A stretch of DNA of 64,000 bases from Watersipora subatra (GCF_963576615.1 NC_088711.1:682001-746000); one strand, 5' to 3'. Counted from the first letter of the stretch, positions 12,101 to 20,336 are shown. A program made the numbers and translations. Notes: generated by a model not told the origin, from the letters alone.

Positions 12101-15100
12101 CGTTACTCGATCAGGTGTTAATACTTAAGTCTGCCATCGCCAAACATATGCTAAATAATTTATTTTGTTGTAGGGACCACCTGGCCCTCCTGGACCTCCC
12201 GCAATTGTAAGTATATTCAGGTATCTGCCGACATGCATCAGTAGAATTTGTGCCATTAGGAAATACTACAAAGCTCTTGTGCATTGTCTAAAGCTTAATG
12301 CACCGAATTGTGTTTGTAGCTGACAGAGAGTGGCCAACTTATCGAGGGTCCTATGGGACCACAGGGACCAACAGGACCTCGAGGACCTGCTGGCATGGTA
12401 ATGTATTACAAGATTTTTACTAGCGCCATTCAACTTGCTTTTTTAGCGCAAGACACACTAAAGCTCGGTGACTTTCTAACTGCTGTTATTTTAGAATGGC
12501 GAAAGAGGACCCTCAGGTATGCGTGGTCTTCCTGGCCCATCTGGTGCCGCCGGCGTTAATGGTATGCCAGGTCCACCCGGAGCCAGCGGACAACGAGGTT
12601 TCCCTGGTCAAGCGGGACCACCGGGCCTTCCTGGTTTGCCTGTAAGTAGAACAGCTATGCTTTTCAGAGTGCTGACAGAGAGGCTTGCATGATTTAGAAC
12701 AACTTTCAAGTTTTTAATAAAATTTATTAAGAAATGGGCAGACGTTTTCGAAGCCCTAATTGTCACGAAGAAACTGAGCGGAAGTTTTTGAGAGAAACTA
12801 GCATAATTGATTACTCAGCAGGAGACGTTAATTGCTGCACCTGCTCTGGCTTGGCCTCTTCATTTGCGCAATACTTCTTCTCCGTTTATTGTTCACTGGC
12901 ATGCCGCTCAGAGATCCTTGTGGCCTGTTTCTTAAGCAGTCACCAAGCTGGCGGCATACGAGGTCGAAGTAGGAGACCACCCGCTCTCAATGTTTGTGGA
13001 TCACTCCGCAATTGTTTGCACCTCATGTTTTTGGTGGTTGTGTCGTGCCTTTTTATTGATTGATTGCATTAGCTAAGCGTGAATGGTGGGCATTCAGTGC
13101 ACAAGCCTCGCTCAAACACACTACAGGCTTCTTCAGCAGTCTATCTAGAGTGCACGCTATTTGAGAGTTGTCTCATGCTCGATCGATCCTTGAAATGCTT
13201 TTAACATGAGCATTGTTGAGATCTAGTGATAATTGTATACAGAGCATACAGATGAGCATAGAGAAGAGGTCATTGTCTCTCATTGTTCAACATTCTTTGC
13301 TTATATTCTTGGCAGTTTGAGGTAAAATTTTTCATTCACCACCTCGAGAGTTTGCATGCATGGCTCGTAGCTAGAAGACCTTTTCTATCCCATCTGCTGA
13401 TTTGTGATTTGAACTCAGTGCAAAATGTGGGGCATTGGAAACAGCTGTTATACTATCATGAGAAATTGTCAAATTGTTATTGGGTTTTCATTTTGCGAGT
13501 AAAATTCCCAAATATCTGACATTTATATATCAGCTTTAATCTATTTATATAAATCTCAAAGTCTGTCGTGCGGTGTGTCCAGCTATAGCTATTAAAAACT
13601 ATGAAGGAAAGTTTTGGTTCGTGCTGGATTTGATCTGGGAATCTCTCAATAACTCGGCGTTATTCTTACCAAATAAGCTTCACGAGATGCCATGATTCAT
13701 TAAGCAATATGAGTCGTTATGTCAGCTAAAATATGCATAGCACTCTGTATTATGCAACGCTCTAAGCTTGCTCTCGCGGCTCTTATTAGTAAGTTTAGCA
13801 ACACGGATAGTAGCCGTTGGTGATGTGCCAGGTTAATGGCAAGTGGCAAACAACTACACTACCTGCCACTGTTTATACGCTGTTTTTAATACCCATGCAA
13901 CGCCGGGAATTTGGCTAGTATTTATATATAAATCTCAGTGTCTGTGGACTGTCCAGTTATAGCGATAAGGTTTTAGTAACGAAAAATGCATTTTGCAAAG
14001 GATTTGATCTCGGAGCCTCCAGTTCTAGAGGTGTCAAGCTTATCCATTAGACTTTGTGTTCAACTGAGCGCAGTAATCAATAATGGTGAAGATATTCCTT
14101 ACATCGGTTAAAATTATTGTCACACGTACCGATTACCAGCTGGCCTCACTAGTTGAATAGTAATAAAAACATCTTATAAACAGTTGCAGATAATGTAGTC
14201 TGAAGATAATGTAGGTAATTTAATGTTTATAAGCTGTTTTTTATTACCCGTGCAACGTAGGGAATTTTGCTGGTATTTATAATGTAAGTCAGATAAACAC
14301 TCATTGATAATTTTTGTAATAATAACGATGTCAATGATAATATTATTAATAGCGAATCAGATAGATAATAATGGTAATTACTTACTTCGTGTGCCAGGCG
14401 GGGCATTTTAAACTCTCCTCTCTCCTTATTGTCCTCTTTCTTTCCCGCTTTTTTTCTAATGTTTAACAATAACAATAATAATAACAATTAGAATGTCAAC
14501 AGCTTAAACTCTGCATGTTTCGCTCTCTACAAATTTAGGTAAATACAAGGTCAAGTTAACGAGGTCAAGGTTGTTAGCAATACTATTGGTACGCTCCTTG
14601 GCTCTGAAGAACTTTTGCATTCAATAAGCATTGTAGATAGCCTTGTTAGTGGTCTGTATGTTTCATTTTGTATGACTTTATTTAGGGTGAGGCCGTGTCT
14701 GTGAATGAAGTAAGGGCCATCTGCGCTCAGGTTCTCCGAGGTAAGCCAAGTCTATTACTACAGTACTCTCATATCTCACATTCCAAACATTTAAACACAT
14801 TCTCAGCAGCAAAAAGGATAAACTCAAAAGGCTTTTCTCATCAATCTACGTGTAGTTAATACGTTCCCAATGTAGAACGCAACAATAGCCGTAAATATTG
14901 ACAAGTGTATATGACACGCAAGGCGTCAAGGGCGCAGGAAATTCATTGAATAGGAGACTTGTCAATGGTGGTTAATTGCAAAAATGTGTAGAAACCAGTT
15001 GGCACGGCTTGTTACTCATTAACTCTGTTTCGCTCATCAATTGTTTGTGTGTAAGTGGGAGGGGTGAAGGGTAGGCCTTGACTTCAACTCGATACATACC

Positions 15101-16457
15101 TATCTGCATGTGTGTGCACTCCGTCACTGCGCACTCACTCTTGCTTGCATTCACTCAGTGACTCTCTACCCATTCAGTGACTCTCTACCCACTCGTTGAC
15201 TCTCTACCCACTCGTTGACTCTCTACCCACTCAGTGACTCTCTACCCACTCAGTGACTGCCTCTTCTCACTATTTTATTCTCATCACTTTGAAAAGATCT
15301 TCATTTTTTTTTTTTAAATGTCCTCGTCTTGTCACGGCCAGTTTGCAACAAAAGATGATGTTGTTAGCGCAGTTTTGTACCCGAGTAGAAGCATTCGTGA
15401 CTAAAACTGTACCTCGGTTCTCTGACGCAAAGCAAAACACGATGTGTATTCTACTATTACAGAGCAAATAGAAGATCTCACAGCTAGGTTACAAGGTCCA
15501 CAGGGTCCACCAGGAGCTGGTTTCCCTGGAGTGCCTGGAGAGCCTGGTCCACAAGGTTTGACAGGTAGGATTTTCATTTTTACATAAAGAACCAACGTAT
15601 TGCAAGGCTGAGTTATCCCCTCATGTTGAGCTGTACAGCCCTTTCCAGACAGTCATTGCTTGTGGTACTTATACAATAACTATTCATGCTTGCAGGAGAA
15701 AAGGGTAGCCGAGGTTTACCAGGAGAAATGGGTTTTATGGGAATGCCTGGAGCTCCAGGACCTCAAGGACCAGCTGGCGCAAAGGGTGACACCGGAGAGA
15801 TGGGCCCAAGAGGGCCAGAGGGCATTGGTAAAGAGGGTCCTGTTGGTGCACCCGGTTTACAAGGAGTACAAGGACCACCTGGCATTGGTTTACCTGGTCC
15901 TCAGGGCGACCTTGGACCTCGTGGCATGAGGGGCGAAATTGGACCAATTGGGATGACAGGCAAACAAGGTAGGCCTATAACCTTTTTTGTTATGTTTTCG
16001 CACATCAGCGCAATTCAGGGTGGGGTTACTCTCTATCTGAAGCAAATCTATTGCTGCCACTGAATAACTTGTTTAAATGACACCATGGCGCATGTTTGAC
16101 TTGCCCACATACTTACATAAGCAAATACTAACTAGCATTATTATTGGCTGGTAAAGAAAAGTGAGGTCATTGATCATTGAACACCTCGTGTGTTTAGTAC
16201 ACAGTCTCTCAACTTTCTATTAACAGTTCAGCTTTTTCTTATGCTCTGAAATACTTACAATGTACATGTAAGCTACTCGTGGTCTGCTTGTCCGTCTGTT
16301 TGTCTGTCTGTCTAGCCAGCAGTCTGTTAGGCACATATTCACCTTGATGGTTGCTTCAACAACGTTCTCTGTTCTGCTTGTAGGTCCACCTGGCTACTGC
16401 GCGGGTTGTAACGGAGGAGTACAGTCCGCACCCCGATTAAGTGGTTCAAAGGGCTAG
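1..16457 (+). CDS. FACIT-type collagen gene, 3' part, 24 exons in window
   Basis: Extracellular-matrix collagen of the fibril-associated (FACIT) type. Exons joined by GT-AG introns: 3-107, 1205-1378, 2211-2360, 2451-2711, 2805-2981, 3411-3527, 3774-3833, 3947-4108, 5908-5961, 6585-6692, 7958-8008, 8224-8277, 9180-9233, 10373-10426, 11287-11340, 11495-11548, 11638-11772, 12174-12206, 12320-12397, 12495-12641, 14686-14740, 15463-15564, 15696-15968, 16384-16457. This gives about 861 residues. Order: end of a TSPN/laminin-G-like domain (about residues 1-130), a short linker with CQEQC, an interrupted Gly-X-Y domain, an NC2 segment ([17 protein letters not shown] then [11 protein letters not shown]), a COL1 helix with two Gly-X-Gly imperfections, and NC1 containing GYCAGC and a TAG stop. 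Exons 1-20 all end in phase 0; the last three junctions are phase 1. No fibrillar C-propeptide (COLFI) follows, which argues against a fibrillar collagen. The signal peptide and first exons lie left of the window. The orthology group (IX, XII, XIX, XXI and others) is not resolved. Confidence 0.9.
313..822. repeat. 12-bp minisatellite, about 42 copies
   Basis: Unit ACATACATGCTT with G/A and T/C variants, in the intron after collagen exon 1. Because 12 is divisible by three and the unit lacks stops in most frames, it leaves long low-complexity ORFs on both strands; these are not genes. The largely alternating purine/pyrimidine sequence could favour non-B DNA. Confidence 0.95.
1205..1378 (+). 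CDS. Collagen exon 2: TSPN domain core
   Basis: 58 codons in phase 0 between TGCAG (ends 1204) and GAG|GTAGGC. It contains [20 protein letters not shown], the conserved W-H-[KR] strand and Cys of TSPN domains, then [12 protein letters not shown]. Confidence 0.9.
1440..2155. repeat. 51-bp minisatellite, about 14 degenerate copies
   Basis: Unit around GTTGTCACATCATAGAG plus CCTCTCAAACACTTGCAC plus TTAGTTAG, fills most of the intron between collagen exons 2 and 3. Confidence 0.9.
2211..2360 (+). CDS. Collagen exon 3: end of TSPN, hinge, first Gly-X-Y
   Basis: 50 codons. [19 protein letters not shown] closes the TSPN domain with its Cys pair. A short hinge with CQEQC could form inter-chain disulfides, and the helix starts at GPQGPQGYP. 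Acceptor TTTTGCAG, donor GTGAGT. Confidence 0.9.
2451..2711 (+). CDS. Collagen exon 4: 29 Gly-X-Y triplets
   Basis: 261 bp of uninterrupted Gly-X-Y starting on Gly, rich in GAPG, GPPG and GERG-type triplets. Acceptor TTTTTATAG, donor GTGGGT. Confidence 0.93.
2805..2981 (+). CDS. Collagen exon 5: Gly-X-Y with one Gly-X-Gly imperfection
   Basis: 59 codons. The triplet run has one missing residue at AGVGSPG, which explains why the length is not a multiple of nine. Donor GTAAGT. Confidence 0.92.
3023..3363. repeat. 20-bp minisatellite, 17 copies, E-box in each
   Basis: Unit TCAATCACCTGCCCATTGCA in the intron after collagen exon 5. Every copy keeps an intact CACCTG E-box or a one-base variant. 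The period is not a multiple of three, so the three open frames on + are all the same repeat and not coding. Confidence 0.95.
3411..3527 (+). CDS. Collagen exon 6: 13 Gly-X-Y triplets
   Basis: 117 bp of uninterrupted Gly-X-Y ([16 protein letters not shown] and onward). Acceptor CCTTGTAG, donor GTATAC. Confidence 0.92.
3774..3833 (+). CDS. Collagen exon 7: non-collagenous interruption
   Basis: 20 codons: GPPGQP, then the Gly-free stretch [11 protein letters not shown], then GPP. An exon-sized break in the helix, probably a flexible hinge. Donor GTAAGT. Confidence 0.85.
3947..4108 (+). CDS. Collagen exon 8: 18 Gly-X-Y triplets (162 bp)
   Basis: 162 bp is three times the 54-bp collagen exon unit. 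Uninterrupted helix from GERGLTG to GASGPP. Acceptor TCTCTTAG, donor GTAAGT. Confidence 0.93.
4142..4612. repeat. 40-bp minisatellite, about 12 copies
   Basis: Unit CATAAGGTGTAAGTAGAGTC plus TAACCTTGACATACGCAGTT, directly after exon 8. Copies differ by single substitutions (for example cataagg/cattagg and gagtc/gagtt). Confidence 0.95.
4613..5907. other. Intron stretch without recognised content
   Basis: AT-rich intron sequence before exon 9. A tandem duplication of about 31 bp lies at 4811-4869 (around CATGTAGCCTTAGTATCT). No Gly-X-Y exon or RNA gene seen. Confidence 0.6.
5908..5961 (+). CDS. Collagen exon 9: 54-bp exon
   Basis: Six triplets, [18 protein letters not shown], between GTTTTAG and GTGAGT. 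Confidence 0.93.
6037..6540. repeat. 21-bp minisatellite, about 24 copies
   Basis: Unit ATATCTACTATCTCTGCTGA(T) in the intron before exon 10. It is in frame on + (ADISTIS repeats), but it is intronic and low complexity, so not called as coding. Confidence 0.93.
6585..6692 (+). CDS. Collagen exon 10: 108-bp exon
   Basis: Twelve triplets ([13 protein letters not shown] and onward) between TTTCTAG and GTGTGT. Confidence 0.93.
6693..7494. other. Intron stretch without recognised content
   Basis: Mixed sequence with a pyrimidine-rich tract at about 7250-7350. Short ORFs occur on both strands without recognisable domains. Confidence 0.55.
7495..7860. repeat. 32-bp minisatellite, about 11 copies
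   Basis: Unit GTGCGTTGGTATTGGGTAGA plus TACAAACAGTAA in the intron before exon 11. Left copies carry GTGTG, right copies GTGCG, a clear directional variant pattern. Confidence 0.94.
7958..8008 (+). CDS. Collagen exon 11: helix with short interruption
   Basis: 17 codons, [22 protein letters not shown] is a five-residue break in the triplet pattern. Donor GTAAGT. Confidence 0.9.
8224..8277 (+). CDS. Collagen exon 12: 54-bp exon
   Basis: [18 protein letters not shown], six triplets, acceptor TTTTTAG. The donor GTTAGT is weaker than the neighbouring ones, which may matter because an alternative first exon lies in the following intron. Confidence 0.92.
8463..8560 (+). promoter_or_regulatory. Candidate internal promoter of the collagen short isoform
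   Basis: A perfect 22-bp palindrome (8463-8484; arms CATTGGCTAGC) places one CCAAT box and one inverted CCAAT box back to back. Two TATA-like sites follow, TATATA at 8525-8530 and CATAAAAAG at 8550-8558. The signal-peptide ATG is about 185 bp further on. The spacing suits a CCAAT/TATA promoter; the transcription start is not known. Confidence 0.45.
8725..8742 (+). other. Short upstream ORF (five codons plus stop)
   Basis: ATG ACT GTG GAG GGG TGA ends one base before the ATG of the alternative first exon. If the short transcript starts near 8580-8600, this uORF would be in its 5' leader and could tune initiation. Confidence 0.35.
8744..9145 (+). CDS. Alternative first exon with signal peptide, collagen short isoform
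   Basis: 134 codons opening with MYMRKD and the hydrophobic run [16 protein letters not shown], a classic signal peptide, followed by a novel segment. That segment has two Cys (SCRFNWAW...GDLC), a strongly basic stretch (RKK, then RHRQRHRSK) and an acidic/apolar tail ending AYQKM. It ends in phase 0 at GTGAGT, the phase every collagen exon here needs. Spliced to exon 13 (9180) or 14 (10373) it would give a secreted collagen of about 504 or 486 residues that lacks TSPN and most of COL2 but keeps NC2, COL1 and NC1. Established parallel: COL9A1 uses an intronic first exon to make a form lacking its N-terminal globular domain. The exon is inferred from sequence only. Another reading is an independent nested 183-codon ORF running to 9295, but its 3' part merely reads collagen exon 13 out of frame. 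Confidence 0.7.
9180..9233 (+). CDS. Collagen exon 13: 54-bp exon
   Basis: [18 protein letters not shown] between TGTTACAG and GTAAGT. Its acceptor lies only 34 nt after the donor of the alternative first exon. Confidence 0.92.
9234..10372. other. Intron between collagen exons 13 and 14
   Basis: About 1.1 kb. No conserved exon, RNA gene or transposon end recognised. A short ORF at 9808-9990 has no recognisable domain. Confidence 0.5.
10373..10426 (+). CDS. Collagen exon 14: 54-bp exon
   Basis: [18 protein letters not shown] between TTCTGTTAG and GTGAGT. Confidence 0.93.
10678..10788. repeat. Short tandem repeat, about 30 bp x 4
   Basis: Four diverged copies around GCATTACCCACTATGAGTAG in the intron after exon 14. 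The remainder to 11286 holds nothing recognised. Confidence 0.75.
11287..11340 (+). CDS. Collagen exon 15: 54-bp exon
   Basis: [18 protein letters not shown] between GGTTTTAG and GTAAGT. Confidence 0.93.
11495..11548 (+). CDS. Collagen exon 16: 54-bp exon
   Basis: [18 protein letters not shown] between TTTGACAG and GTAAGA. Confidence 0.93.
11638..11772 (+). CDS. Collagen exon 17: 15 Gly-X-Y triplets
   Basis: 135 bp of uninterrupted helix from [10 protein letters not shown] to GATGPQ. Donor GTAAAG. Confidence 0.93.
12174..12206 (+). CDS. Collagen exon 18: helix end before an interruption
   Basis: Only 11 codons, [11 protein letters not shown], leading into the non-helical start of exon 19. 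Clear TTGTTGTAG acceptor and GTAAGT donor. Confidence 0.88.
12320..12397 (+). CDS. Collagen exon 19: interruption then helix
   Basis: 26 codons: LTESGQLIE, then [17 protein letters not shown]. Together with exon 18 this makes an 11-residue break ([11 protein letters not shown]). The exon ends in the middle of a triplet (GM|N), unlike its neighbours. Confidence 0.88.
12495..12641 (+). CDS. Collagen exon 20: Gly-X-Y
   Basis: 49 codons beginning with Asn, which completes the GMN triplet, then 16 triplets ending GLPGLP. Acceptor TTATTTTAG, donor GTAAGT. Confidence 0.92.
12642..13553. other. Intron stretch without recognised content
   Basis: First part of the 2-kb intron between exons 20 and 21. 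ORFs at 12734-13063 and 13283-13519 (+) have no recognisable domain and look like chance openings. Confidence 0.5.
13554..13918 (+). mobile_element. Helitron-like non-autonomous element, copy A
   Basis: Begins TCTCAAAGTCTGTCGTG after an A and ends CCCATGCAACGCCGGG, 8 bases, CTAG before a T. These are the hallmarks of Helitron termini: 5' TC, a GC-rich hairpin about ten bases from 3' CTRR, and insertion between A and T. It contains a weak tRNA-like segment on the - strand at about 13626-13690. No Rep/helicase coding sequence, so it would move only in trans. Confidence 0.7.
13933..14273 (+). mobile_element. Helitron-like non-autonomous element, copy B
   Basis: Second copy, head-to-tail with copy A and only 14 bp apart. 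Starts TCTCAGTGTCTGTGG after an A; ends CCCGTGCAACGTAGGG, 8 bases, CTGG before a T. On the - strand 13999-14055 reads like a tRNA-Arg: A-box-like GTCTAATGGATAAG, TCT in the anticodon position, and B-box-like GAGATCAAATCC at tRNA spacing. Confidence 0.7.
14686..14740 (+). CDS. Collagen exon 21: NC2 trimerisation segment
   Basis: [18 protein letters not shown] plus one base (phase 1). With the start of exon 22 it gives a short amphipathic segment with one Cys, the pattern of FACIT NC2 domains that nucleate chain trimerisation (family knowledge). Acceptor TTTATTTAG, donor GTAAGC. Confidence 0.85.
14741..15462. other. Intron between collagen exons 21 and 22, with a 19-bp tandem repeat
   Basis: Contains about six copies of a 19-bp unit (ACTCGTTGACTCTCTACCC) at 15151-15260 and a T-run near 15305. 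Nothing else recognised. Confidence 0.75.
15463..15564 (+). CDS. Collagen exon 22: NC2 end and COL1 start
   Basis: Completes Glu across the junction, then [10 protein letters not shown] ends NC2. The helix restarts with [12 protein letters not shown], with a GA imperfection. Ends in phase 1 at GTAGGA. Confidence 0.88.
15696..15968 (+). CDS. Collagen exon 23: COL1 helix
   Basis: 273 bp, the longest exon here. Two Gly-Ile-Gly imperfections (EGIGKEG and PGIGLPG) match the two conserved breaks in COL1 of FACIT collagens. Phase 1 at both ends. Confidence 0.92.
16384..16457 (+). CDS. Collagen last exon: COL1 end and NC1
   Basis: [12 protein letters not shown], then [12 protein letters not shown] and TAG. 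The two Cys at the COL1/NC1 border are the FACIT inter-chain disulfide position, although the spacing here (C-x2-C) is tighter than in vertebrate forms. NC1 is very short. Confidence 0.9.
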
Positions 16458-16835
16458 TTTTGGCGACTGTTTCTTATCTTGAGTCAAGCATCAATCCTAC
16501 ATTTTGTAAAATACATGAAAAATAATTATAAAATATGTGAACGTAGCAAACTAGTACTTAAAGGAGAATAGTTTAGACAGTAGAGGCAGTCAATATTTCC
16601 ACCAGTCAGCTATTTTTGGTTCACTTCTCCATCTTGTTCAGGTACAAGTACCTGCTTTGTTAATACTCATTAGTTCAACACTCGAATTTCCTTAGCAACA
16701 GATCAACAGATGTAGCGTTTGCCGTCTGACTTGGCATCTATTCTATATGTTAGTGGTATTTTTGTATAGATATGGGCACCTGCTACACCTGCTACAGACC
16801 AATATAACTCATTAAATGCCTCTCCAATATTTCTT
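16458..16835 (+). other. Collagen 3' UTR (approximate end)
   Basis: AT-rich sequence after the stop. No AATAAA was found. The variant ATTAAA at 16811-16816 is the best polyadenylation signal candidate, so the transcript would end near 16835. Confidence 0.3.
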
Positions 16836-17180
16836 ACTTTTCAGCCGGGCAAAGCTTTTGTACAGAATTTCACACTTTGATATAAGCTGTTTGTTGAGAC
16901 AAATATATATAAGTAAGAGATAGTCTTGTAGTTTACTACTATAACTACACCGGAGAAACATTTGCCGTGTACAGCTGGTCATGTGTATCCAAAGCATAAA
17001 TCAACGCCGTGTGTTAATTATTGAAGAAAGGGGAGAGATTCATCTGACACGCCAATATATTGTTGAATTAGTTTGTGGATTGAAATATTGTTCACACACA
17101 CTTGAAGATATATAAAAATGAAGCTCAGTACTGATTAGAATTGTTCATGAAATAGAGCCTTCTGCTCTTCATGGGGCCCT

Positions 17181-18254
17181 CAAGTCCTATGTTGTGATGG
17201 CATATAAAGAGTTCGATGAATAACAAGTCCTATGTTGTGATGGCATATAAAGAGTTCGATGAATAACAAGTCCTATGTTGTGATGACATATAAAGAGTTT
17301 GATAAATAACAAGTCCTATGTTGTGATGGCATATAAAGAGTTCGATAAATAACAAGTCCCATGTTGTGATGGCATATAAAGAGTTCGATGAATAACAAGT
17401 CCCATGTTGTGATGGCATATAAAGAGTTCGATGAATAACAAGTCCCATGTTGTGATGGCATATAAAGAGTTTGATGAATAACAAGTCCTATGTTGTGATG
17501 GCATATAAAGAGTTCGATGAATAACAAGTCCTATGTTGTGATGGCATATAAAGAGTTCGATGAATAACAAGTCCCATGTTGTGATGGCATATAAAGAGTT
17601 TGATGAATAACAAGTCCTATGTTGTGATGGCATATAAAGAGTTCGACGAATAACAAGTCCTATGTTGTGATGGCATATAAAGAGTTCGATGAATAACAAG
17701 TCCCATGTTGTGATGGCATATAAAGAGTTCGATGAATAACAAGTCCCATGTTGTGATGGCATATAAAGAGTTTGATGAATAACAAGTCCTATGTTGTGAT
17801 GGCATATAAAGAGTTCGATGAATAACAAGTCCTATGTTGTGATGGCATATAAAGAGTTCGATGAATAACAAGTCCCATGTTGTGATGGCATATAAAGAGT
17901 TCGATGAATAACAAGTCCTATGTTGTGATGGCATATAAAGAGTTCGATGAATAACAAGTCCTATGTTGTGATGGCATATAAAGAGTTCGATGAATAACAA
18001 GTCCCATGTTGTGATGGCATATAAAGAGTTCGATGAATAACAAGTCCTATGTTGTGATGGCATATAAAGAGTTCGATAAATAACAAGTCCCATGTTGTGA
18101 TGGCATATAAAGAGTTCGATGAATAACAAGTCCCATGTTGTGATGGCATATAAAGAGTTCGATGAATAACAAGTCCTATGTTGTGATGGCATATAAAGAG
18201 TTCGATAAATAACAAGTCCTATGTTGTGATGGCATATAAAAAGTTAGATGAATA
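17181..18254. repeat. 43-bp minisatellite, 25 copies
   Basis: Unit CAAGTCCTATGTTGTGATGG plus CATATAAAGAGTTCGATGAATAA, in the spacer between the convergent genes. Copies differ mostly at CCTATG/CCCATG, TTCGA/TTTGA and GATGAA/GATAAA. Long - strand ORFs across it are repeat artefacts. Confidence 0.96.
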
Positions 18255-19783
18255 ATAAGAATGAAAGCTACCAAGTCGACGAATGAAATAAGCACAAATA
18301 GATAGGAGGGAGGTAGATTGAATGGAGAACAAGTGTTAAGGGAGAAAAATAGTTTATATGAGCAAAGGTGGCTTAGTGACTTACCTAGTGACCTACCTTA
18401 GTGACTTACCCTTCTCTACAACCATTTTAATGTTAGGCCCAAAATTTTTAGTTAACCAGCAAAGCGTGGTCACTGCTAAAGAATAGTGCTAATCACTGAA
18501 AGAATAATTCTGTATTCCCAATCAAAAGGTTTATAAATACGCTCATCTACAAATATTTTCAAGCATTTGGTAAGGCGAGTGGGTCAGCAGACTCAATATC
18601 AATAATAAAATATCAATATATCGAGATACATTGTGGAAATGTAACAAACAAGCCTTTGCTAGAGCTTGAGATAACCAGCTGACAGGAAAAAATTCAATCA
18701 ACTTTCAAATCTATAATTCAGGAGCATGAAAAACAATATTGTTACTACAGAGCACTCATGTGGAGTTGTCTTCACTTCAGTCATAATGTTACTAACTCTT
18801 GGGCAAATGGTCAAAATATGTAGATATATCGGGGGACTAAAGCAAATAGACAATAGAAAAGGAGGATAAGAAACAGTAAAGGAAAACGCAAGTAGCCTTT
18901 TTCAACAGTTGTGCAACACAAAATATCAACTACCTCTATCATGTGCTTAATAGCGACCTTGAATAGCGACCTTGTTCCCATTGATAAGCTAATGCATTAA
19001 ACAGTTTAATAAAAGGTAGAAAAATCCAATTATGGAATGCTATGAAATTTAGGATTGCATAAACTTCTTCCATGACAGCATTCGGATAGCATGCGACGAT
19101 AAGTAACCCTCAAAACATCGCGGATAATCATTATAAGTACTTCTACCAATGATATACAGCCCCTGCTGTATATCATTGCTTCTACAATCCAACTTTGCTG
19201 ATACGCTGTAATCATTCCGTTCCCAGGAGGCTGCCATAAGGGTGGTAGCAACTGCCTTATAACAAGAGATGGTATTGAAATACTAACTTTGACAAGAAAT
19301 GGTTTGATAAAAGCCTGTAGGTAGAACACTAACAGATGTCGGCAGTAAAGTGATATAGTGATCTGCTCCCGTTTGAGTTCATGTTGTTATTATTAGATAA
19401 AACGTAAGAAGTGAGCTGCTTTGAAATGGTATATTTGGTAAGTGATAAACATGTAATAAGACAGTAAAAAGATACAAATAAATTAGAAAGCTTATAAATG
19501 TATAACATAGGTTTATATTTTTGCTAAGCATGTATACATTTGTTTTGAAAAACCACATTGAGCTACCTTGATTGATCTTCAGATTACATAACAGAGAGAG
19601 AGAGACTCTGCTGACTTATATATATGAGAGACTTTGTACTGGCTGTGCAAGACAGTCGTTCTCAGGCAGCTTCATGCATAAGCTATCCAGATAATCTGTT
19701 ACCTGGCCTTGACAACTCTCTTGTATGGTTTCTGAAAAAAAAAACGGTGAAGAATTAATTCCCTCCGATCTATCTGCCTCTCA
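18255..19783. other. Intergenic stretch, no gene recognised
   Basis: AT-rich spacer. It holds one perfect hairpin (19147-19178) and short - strand ORFs at 19030-19329 without a recognisable domain. A - strand segment near 19704-19732 is flanked by a T-rich CAG acceptor and a GTAACA donor and might be a small exon, but nothing supports it. Confidence 0.4.
19147..19178. other. Perfect 14-bp inverted repeat with 4-nt loop
   Basis: Arms CAATGATATACAGC and GCTGTATATCATTG around CCCT. It would form a stable hairpin in either strand. No terminator or transposon context was recognised. Confidence 0.85.
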
Positions 19784-20230
19784 GAGACTGCTACAGAACA
19801 GTGTTCTAGGAAGAGATGGCTACAGAACAGTGTTCTAGGAAGAGACTGCTACAGAACAGTGTTCTAGGAAGAGATGGCTACAGAACAGTGTTCTAGGAAG
19901 AGATGGCTACAGAACAGTGTTCTAGGAAGAGACTGCTACAGAACAGTGTTCTAGGAAGAGATGGCTACAGAACAGTGTTCTAGGAAGAGATGGCTACAGA
20001 ACAGTGTTCTAGGAAGAGATGGCTACAGAACAGTGTTCTAGGAAGAGATGGCTACAGAACAGTGTTCTAGGAAGAGATGGCTACAGAACAGTGTTCTAGG
20101 AAGATATGGCTACAGAACAGTGTTCTAGGAAGAGATGGCTACAGAACAGTGTTCTAGGAAGAGATGGCTACAGAACAGTGTTCTAGGAAGAGACTGCTAC
20201 AGAACAGTGTTCTAGGAAGAGATGGCTACA
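19784..20230. repeat. 29-bp minisatellite, about 15 copies
   Basis: Unit CTACAGAACAGTGTTCTAGG plus AAGAGATGG, very homogeneous; the main variation is GAGATGG/GAGACTG. Confidence 0.96.
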
Positions 20231-20336
20231 AAAAAAACTGTGCTTAGCGATTGATTTGAGAAACACTGAAAATATAGTTTAGGTATTATTACTAGATTTC
20301 TCGTTGATTGAAAAACTTAAAAATGCCTGCTTTTAG

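Noticed and set aside
12734-13063. 109-codon + strand ORF in a collagen intron
   Set aside because: No recognisable domain or splice signals; composition like the surrounding intron.
17230-18215. - strand ORFs with ELFICHHNMGLVIHRTLYMP repeats
   Set aside because: 43-bp intergenic minisatellite; three overlapping frames carry the same repeat.
19030-19329. 99-codon - strand ORF as a further exon of the Fz/LDLa gene
   Set aside because: No Fz or LDLa cysteine pattern and no convincing splice sites in the right phase.
19784-20230. Array of steroid-receptor-like palindromes (AGAACAGTGTTCT)
   Set aside because: The half-sites are two bases too close for a GRE/ARE (AGAACA-n3-TGTTCT).
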